Below are positions 58,518-64,000 of a stretch of 64,000 bases of DNA, in pieces. The translations under genes and the position numbers were made by a program. This stretch comes from Nocardia wallacei (GTDB lineage Bacteria; Actinomycetota; Actinomycetes; Mycobacteriales; Mycobacteriaceae). The notes under the pieces were generated by a model, which worked only from the letters and a program-made list of their open reading frames with translations, did no database searches and had not been told where the DNA came from. The stretch's first letter is position 1. Each line of letters starts with the position of its first letter. The stretch lies in contig NZ_JARWQD010000210.1 of NCBI RefSeq assembly GCF_029869545.1, forward strand, positions 26,584-90,583, given 5' to 3'.

Positions 58518-58542
58518 GGCGGCACCCGTGTCGGGTACCGCC
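58518..58542. terminator. Bidirectional hairpin between the AraC gene and the 31-codon ORF
   Basis: GGCGG-C-ACCCG (58518-58528) pairs with CGGGT-A-CCGCC (58532-58542) around a 3-nt loop, an 11-bp stem with one mismatch. It lies 30 nt after the AraC stop on the plus strand and 18 nt after the small-ORF stop on the minus strand, so it can end both transcripts. Confidence 0.65.
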
Positions 58543-58559
58543 GTGGAGCCGGGACGTCG

Positions 58560-58655
58560 TCAGCCGGCGGGGTTGATCACGAGAATCTGGGCCCAGTAGG
58601 CGGCCTGCTCGGGGCCGAGCAGCGGCAACAGGTAGTCGTAGACGATGGACGACAT
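58560..58655 (-). CDS. Putative 31-residue small protein
   Basis: ATG 58655 opens 31 codons: MSSIVYDYLLPLLGPEQ at the start, then AAYWAQILVINPAG. The centre is hydrophobic but short for a membrane helix, and the composition (Tyr, Leu, Pro, one Trp) is unlike random frames of this GC-rich DNA. GGGAG lies 11 nt upstream, a distant but possible ribosome site. A terminator hairpin directly follows. No similarity is recognised; it could be a signalling or regulatory peptide, or an unannotated membrane-associated microprotein. Coding status is uncertain. Confidence 0.4.
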   Translation of the reverse strand: MSSIVYDYLLPLLGPEQAAYWAQILVINPAG

Positions 58656-59298
58656 ACGGTGCGGAACTCCCTTATTTCTCGACGATGGGGACGATGACTA
58701 GCGCGCGCCACAGTAACAGCGCGTGCGGGCCCGCGCACGACCGGCGGAAATCGGCCGTTGTGCGGGGGATCGGCCCCGGTGGGTGTCCGGCGCGGGCGTG
58801 GTGGGCTCGCGAACGTTGCTGCCGTCGGCGGAAGCTTCCGGATGGCTGGACGGACTCGGCCGTCCGTTCTGTCTGGAAGCTGCCCACTTGTCCCATATGT
58901 CATAGCTGTCGGCTCTTGATCGCGGGGGGTATTGCGGGCCGCGCGACTTGCTCGTGGGTTGCGGCCGGGGTGGGCGCTACCCTCGATACCGCTTCCGAGT
59001 AGCCTCGAAGGGGTTGAAAGTCGACCGCCCGGTTCCTCCCTGGGGGTCTATCCTAGGCCGCAGGTCTTCGGGCTCCGCATGCCATCGAAGCGACCGACAC
59101 GCCCCTGTAACTTCGCGGAATTCGGCCATGAGCGGCACGGAAGCCGTAGCAGGCGGCCTGTCCGAGGCGGTGTTCCGTCGGTAACTGGCCGGATGGGTGA
59201 TCGACGTCATAAAGTGTTGCGCGTTGGAAAGTTCCGTTGCTGGGGGTGGTAACGGGGCTGTGGGTGTCAACGAACGTCGGAAAGCAGGTTCTGTCTCT
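58656..59298. other. Intergenic region without a recognised gene
   Basis: This 643-nt stretch between the small ORF and the secreted-protein gene shows only short frames lacking codon bias. It must contain the promoters of both flanking genes. No RNA gene or repeat was recognised. Confidence 0.4.
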
Positions 59299-59631
59299 AT
59301 GCGAGTAGTTCGCAAGCTGGTTGCCGGTGCGCTGATCGCCGGTGCTGCTTCGGTTTTGGGTGTCCTGGGGGCCGGGTCCGCTAACGCGGTCGCGGTTACC
59401 CCGCTGCCCGGTGGGATGCAGGTCGATCTGAACCACGGTGACACCCAGTGGGTGCACCAGAATCGCATCGGGCAGGCGCTCTCGGGCCTGCCGCACCCGT
59501 CGGCGGCGTCGTTCGGGCAGGCGCTCGACGCGGCGTCGGGTCTGTCCTCGCAGTACCCGGACGGGCGTGTGGTGTTCACCGTGTACGGGCCGTTCGACAG
59601 GTTGAGCGGCACCATGCTGGCGCTGCAGTAG
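59299..59631 (+). CDS. Small secreted protein of unknown function
   Basis: A 110-residue precursor with a clear signal peptide (MRVVRKLVAGALIAGAASV, cleavage near SANAVA, about residue 33). The mature part of about 77 residues (PLPGGMQVDLNHGDTQWVHQ, QYPDGRVVFTVYGPFD) is not recognised; it has no Cys. A weak GGAAAG precedes the ATG, while an upstream in-frame extension lacks coding character. It ends 15 nt before the RNB gene but need not share its function. Confidence 0.75.
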   Translation: MRVVRKLVAGALIAGAASVLGVLGAGSANAVAVTPLPGGMQVDLNHGDTQWVHQNRIGQALSGLPHPSAASFGQALDAASGLSSQYPDGRVVFTVYGPFDRLSGTMLALQ

Positions 59632-59646
59632 TTTCAGCGCATCCGC

Positions 59647-61150
59647 GTGGAGCTCCATCAGAGGATCGTGTCGGCGCCGGTCGATTTCGGCGCCGTGCGA
59701 ACCGAATTCGGGCCGGGGGGGGGGGGGGGGGGCGGCGGCGGGGGGGGGGGGCCCCCCCCCCCGGCCCCCGGCGGGGCGGGCCCCCCGCGGGGCCGCCCCC
59801 CCCCACCGCGGGTGGGTCCCGCCCCACCCGCCCGGCGCACCGGATCTGGACCAGGCGCTGTATCTCGAACGCACCCCCACCGGCTTCCTGCTGCAGTACG
59901 CGATCGCGGACGTGGGTGCGGTCATCGACCCCGGCGGGGCGCTCGCCCGCGAATCACTGGCCCGGGGACAGACTTTCTACATGCCCGACGGCACCGTGCC
60001 GCTGCATCCGCCGGTGCTGTCGGAGGGATCGGGCAGCCTGCTGCCGGATCGGGACCGACCGGCCGCGCTGTGGACCATCGAATGCGACGAACGGGCCGAG
60101 CCGATCCGATTCTCGGTGACCCGGGCGCTGGTGCGCTCGCGGGCCCGGCTCGACTACGCGGGCGTCCAGGGCGACGCCGACGCCGGTCGCCTGCACCCCT
60201 CGATCGCCGCGCTGCCCGAATTCGGGCGGCTGCGCATCGAGGCCGGGCTGGCCCGCGGCGCGATCGGGCTGCGGCTGCCCGCCCAGACCGTGGTGCGCGA
60301 CGGACGCAATCACGCGCCCGACGGCACCGAGCACTGGCAGCTGATCGTCGAACCGCGCACCGCGGCCGACGACTGGAACGAACAGGTGTCCCTGCTGACC
60401 GGCATCTGCGCGGCCCGAATCATGCTGGGGGACTTGGGAATCGGTGCCGACGCTCCCTTCGCGCCGATCGGCCTGCTGCGCACCATGCCCGCGCCGCCGC
60501 AGTCGGCGATCGACTCCATTCGCCGCACCGCCGCCGCCCTCGGACTCGACTGGCCCGCCGACGCCCCGGTCGGCCGCATGCTCGCGGGCATGGACCCCAA
60601 CTCGCCCGCGGCCCTGGTGCTGATGTCGGAGGCCACCGGCCTGCTGCGCGGCGCGAGCTACACCGTCCTCGCGGGTGAGATCCCGGATGTGGTGCAGCAC
60701 AGCGGGATCGGCGCCCCCTACGCCCACGCGACCGCCCCGCTGCGCCGCCTGGCCGACCGCTTCGTCACCGAGATCTGCCTGGCCCGCTGCGCGGGCACGC
60801 CGGTCCCGGAGTGGGTCCGCGCGGGTCTGGCCCCGGTCGCCGAGTCGATGCGCCGCAGCGACGCTCTCGCGGGCAGACTCGAACGCGCCTGCCTGGACCT
60901 CACCGAATCCACCGTGCTCGCCGACCGCCTCGGCGCCGATTTCGACGCCATCGTCGTGCGCGAGGGCAACGGCACCCGCCGCGCCGAGGTCTTCGTCGCC
61001 GACCCTCCGGTTCTCGCCAAATGCACCGGCTCACCCCCGGAAGGCCGACGCGTCCGCATCCGCCTCGTCGAATCCGACCCCACCAGCCGCACAGTCCTCT
61101 TCCAGTTCCCCACCCCCGACCACCCCGGGGAGTCGGGTCAGTCGCCGTAG
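59647..61150 (+). pseudogene. RNB-domain (RNase II/R-like) ribonuclease gene, interrupted by a homopolymer tract
   Basis: The first ~23 codons from GTG 59647 (ELHQRIVSAPVDFGAVRTEFG) match the start of actinobacterial RNB proteins. From about 59839 the frame shifts by one and resumes as APDLDQALYLERTPTGFLLQYAIADVGAVIDPGG, the RNB catalytic entry with the metal-binding Asp residues, and continues through HSGIGAPYAHATAPLRRLADRF to a C-terminal OB-like domain ending at 61150. RNB enzymes degrade RNA 3-prime to 5-prime. The break is exactly the G/C tract at 59711-59835, of roughly the length expected for the missing residues, so the organism probably has an intact gene. The end overlaps the convergent CHAD gene by 13 nt. 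Confidence 0.8.
59711..59835. other. G/C homopolymer tract inside the RNB gene, probable sequencing artefact
   Basis: A run of about 18 G with scattered C, then blocks of G and C with almost no A or T. It replaces the coding sequence between two recognisable halves of one gene and shifts the frame. It resembles the tracts at 16547 and 63876. Confidence 0.7.
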
Positions 61151-62009
61151 TTGTGGCGGAGGAAGGCTGCTGCGGCGGGGTATTGGTCGAGGGCCTTGCG
61201 GGCGGCGGCGGATTCGGCCTCGTAGAGGTGGGTGTAGGCGGTGGTGTCGGTGCCTCGGGAGGCTGCGGCGGTGGCGCGGGCGTGGATGGTGTCCATGGCC
61301 TCGACGGCGTCGCGGTGGTCGCCCAGGACGCTCTGCAGCTTCTTGGCGCGGGCGGACAATTCGACGGCCGGGCCGTCGAGCACCGCGACGGCGGCATCGG
61401 CGGAATACCGTAGCCGCTTGGCGGACTTGCGGATTTCGTGCAGGTGCTCGATGCGGTCGGGATCCTCCGTGCCGGGCTCTTCGGCCACCAGGCCGCGCAG
61501 GCGGCGGAAGTCGTCGCGCAGCACCCCGGAGAATTGCCGGGCCGCGTCGGCCCGTGCCCGCTTGCCGCGCAGCGGAGGGTCGCTCCGCAGGGCCTGCACC
61601 CGCTTGCGCAGGCGCGCGTAGCGGGCACCGTCGAGTGCCTGGAGGATCTCCCGGTGCGCCTCGGTGTATCTGGCGCGTTCCTCGGCGACCAGCGACCGGC
61701 AGGCCCGCCGCTCCTCGGCGGGCTGCTGCTCGAGGAGCGCGGCGAACCGTTCCGCGCGCACCTCCGCGTCGCGCGCCACCCCGAGCAGGCCCGCCAGCCA
61801 GCGCAGTTCGTCGCGGAGTTCGTCGATCCGGGTGCGGTGGAACATCTTCCGGTACGAGCGCAGCACGCTGCGCAGCCGCCGGGTCGCGACTCGCATCTGA
61901 TGCACCGAGTCCGGAAGGTCTTCGCGCACTTCGGGTTCGGCCGACAACAACCGGCCCACGTCGGCGTCGAGGGCGGCGCGGAGGGCGGGGCCGGTTGTCG
62001 TCGTGCTCA

Positions 62010-62010
<1 letters not shown>
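61138..62010 (-). CDS. CHAD-domain protein
   Basis: A 290-residue alpha-helical protein with conserved His and basic residues: SVHQMRVATRRLRSVLRSYRKMF near the N-terminus and HLHEIRKSAKRLRYSADA in the second half. CHAD domains bind inorganic polyphosphate and often accompany CYTH or polyphosphate proteins. Here it stands alone, without a CYTH domain. Its ATG overlaps the proline iminopeptidase stop. Confidence 0.9.
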
Positions 62011-63527
<1,517 letters not shown>

Positions 63528-63875
63528 TCAGGCGAAGTTGTCCCGTAGCTGGTCCACCAGCTCGGCGACGAACGGCGCGAAGTGCCCGGCGGGTGCTCCG
63601 GGGGAGGTGTCGAAGCCGAGGAAGGGGTACAGCGCGGTGAGCGGTGCCAGGCGTTCGGCGAGGGCGATCTCGGCCGCGGTGACGGTGCTCACGGCACGCC
63701 AGGCGTCGAAATAGTCCTCGCGATGCGGGTCTGCGAGTGTGCGTGCGGACAGGAACGGATGGGTGATCACCGCATCGCCCCAGTCGAACAGGTATCCGCC
63801 GGTGGCGAAGACGTGCCCGGGGAACAGGTCGTTGTGCTCGACGGTCAGGCGGCCGTAGGCCGCGAGTGCGGCGGC
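63528..63875 (-). CDS. Aminoglycoside phosphotransferase/kinase-fold protein, C-terminal part
   Basis: About 115 readable residues contain the kinase-like catalytic loop LTVEHNDLFPGHVF (HxDL...) and the metal-binding YLFDWGDAVITHPF, as in the APH/choline kinase-like family. The N-terminal lobe would lie beyond 63875, where the sequence turns into a G/C tract up to the window end. The substrate (antibiotic, sugar or other alcohol) cannot be inferred. Confidence 0.72.
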   Translation of the reverse strand, partial: AAALAAYGRLTVEHNDLFPGHVFATGGYLFDWGDAVITHPFLSARTLADPHREDYFDAWRAVSTVTAAEIALAERLAPLTALYPFLGFDTSPGAPAGHFAPFVAELVDQLRDNFA

Positions 63876-64000
63876 GGGCCCCGCGCTTGGGGGGGCGCGG
63901 GCGGGGGGCGGGTACACGTATCGGCGGGTGACGGGGATAACCCGCGCGGGGGGCAGCTTAGGCGGCCCCGGGCCCCGCCCCACCACGCCCGGGCGGGGAA
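63876..64000. other. G/C-rich low-quality tract at the window end
   Basis: Blocks of G and C dominate, interrupted by short mixed sequence around 63911-63940. It breaks the phosphotransferase gene and looks like the other two suspect tracts, perhaps a contig end. Confidence 0.55.

Noticed and set aside
59711..59835. G-quadruplex or regulatory G tract
   Set aside because: It sits inside a split RNB gene and mixes G and C runs on one strand; two similar tracts also break genes, so an artefact is more likely than a regulatory element.

Overview
The window is high-GC actinobacterial DNA that most resembles Nocardia or a close relative (Mycobacteriales). The evidence is a run of genes in the order of the M. 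tuberculosis Rv2236c-Rv2228c region (cobD, SURF1, ptpA, cobC, Nif3-like, zinc-ribbon protein, RNase H-CobC fusion), large FAAL-dependent polyketide genes, class A RNase P RNA, and many 4-bp stop/start overlaps. Genus is an inference; no 16S rRNA or tRNA gene is visible.

Region 1 (1-11.3 kb): the end of an MFS exporter and secG, then a tightly overlapping nine-gene operon (928-10617). It holds a family-5 (peptide/nickel/opine) ABC importer, SbnB-like and SbnA-like enzymes that suggest L-2,3-diaminopropionate synthesis, a fold-III PLP decarboxylase and a MATE exporter. A Zur/Fur-like palindrome overlaps its apparently leaderless promoter, so this is a candidate metallophore (probably zincophore) make-export-reimport system.

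Region 2 (11.3-19.3 kb): secreted lipases, a META-domain lipoprotein, a fused E1 alpha/beta 2-oxoacid dehydrogenase, a truncated P450 and an AraC regulator. A stem-loop repeat family abuts stop codons here.

Region 3 (19.4-49.1 kb): the conserved core neighbourhood, interrupted between the Nif3-like and zinc-ribbon genes by about 23 kb. The insert carries a roughly 6200-residue megasynthase (FAAL-ACP, three KS modules with abnormal AT content, a condensation domain and a C-terminal FkbH domain), a carrier-thioester reductase protein, a cysteine-nucleophile alpha/beta hydrolase and an OsmC protein. The domain logic suggests a fatty-acyl-primed polyketide joined to a glyceryl unit and released reductively. 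This is the strongest candidate for an undescribed pathway.

Region 4 (49.2-64 kb): a GNAT protein, an alpha/beta hydrolase, the remnant of an FMN alpha-hydroxyacid oxidase gene, rnpB, a stand-alone TrpF homologue beside an EamA transporter and a prenyltransferase-repeat membrane protein, a TetR-hydrolase fusion, an AraC regulator, a 31-codon small ORF, an RNB ribonuclease gene damaged by a G/C homopolymer tract, a CHAD protein, a proline iminopeptidase, a lipoprotein and a partial phosphotransferase. Three tracts of long G and C runs (16.55, 59.7-59.8 and 63.9-64.0 kb) interrupt recognisable genes and look like sequencing or assembly artefacts.
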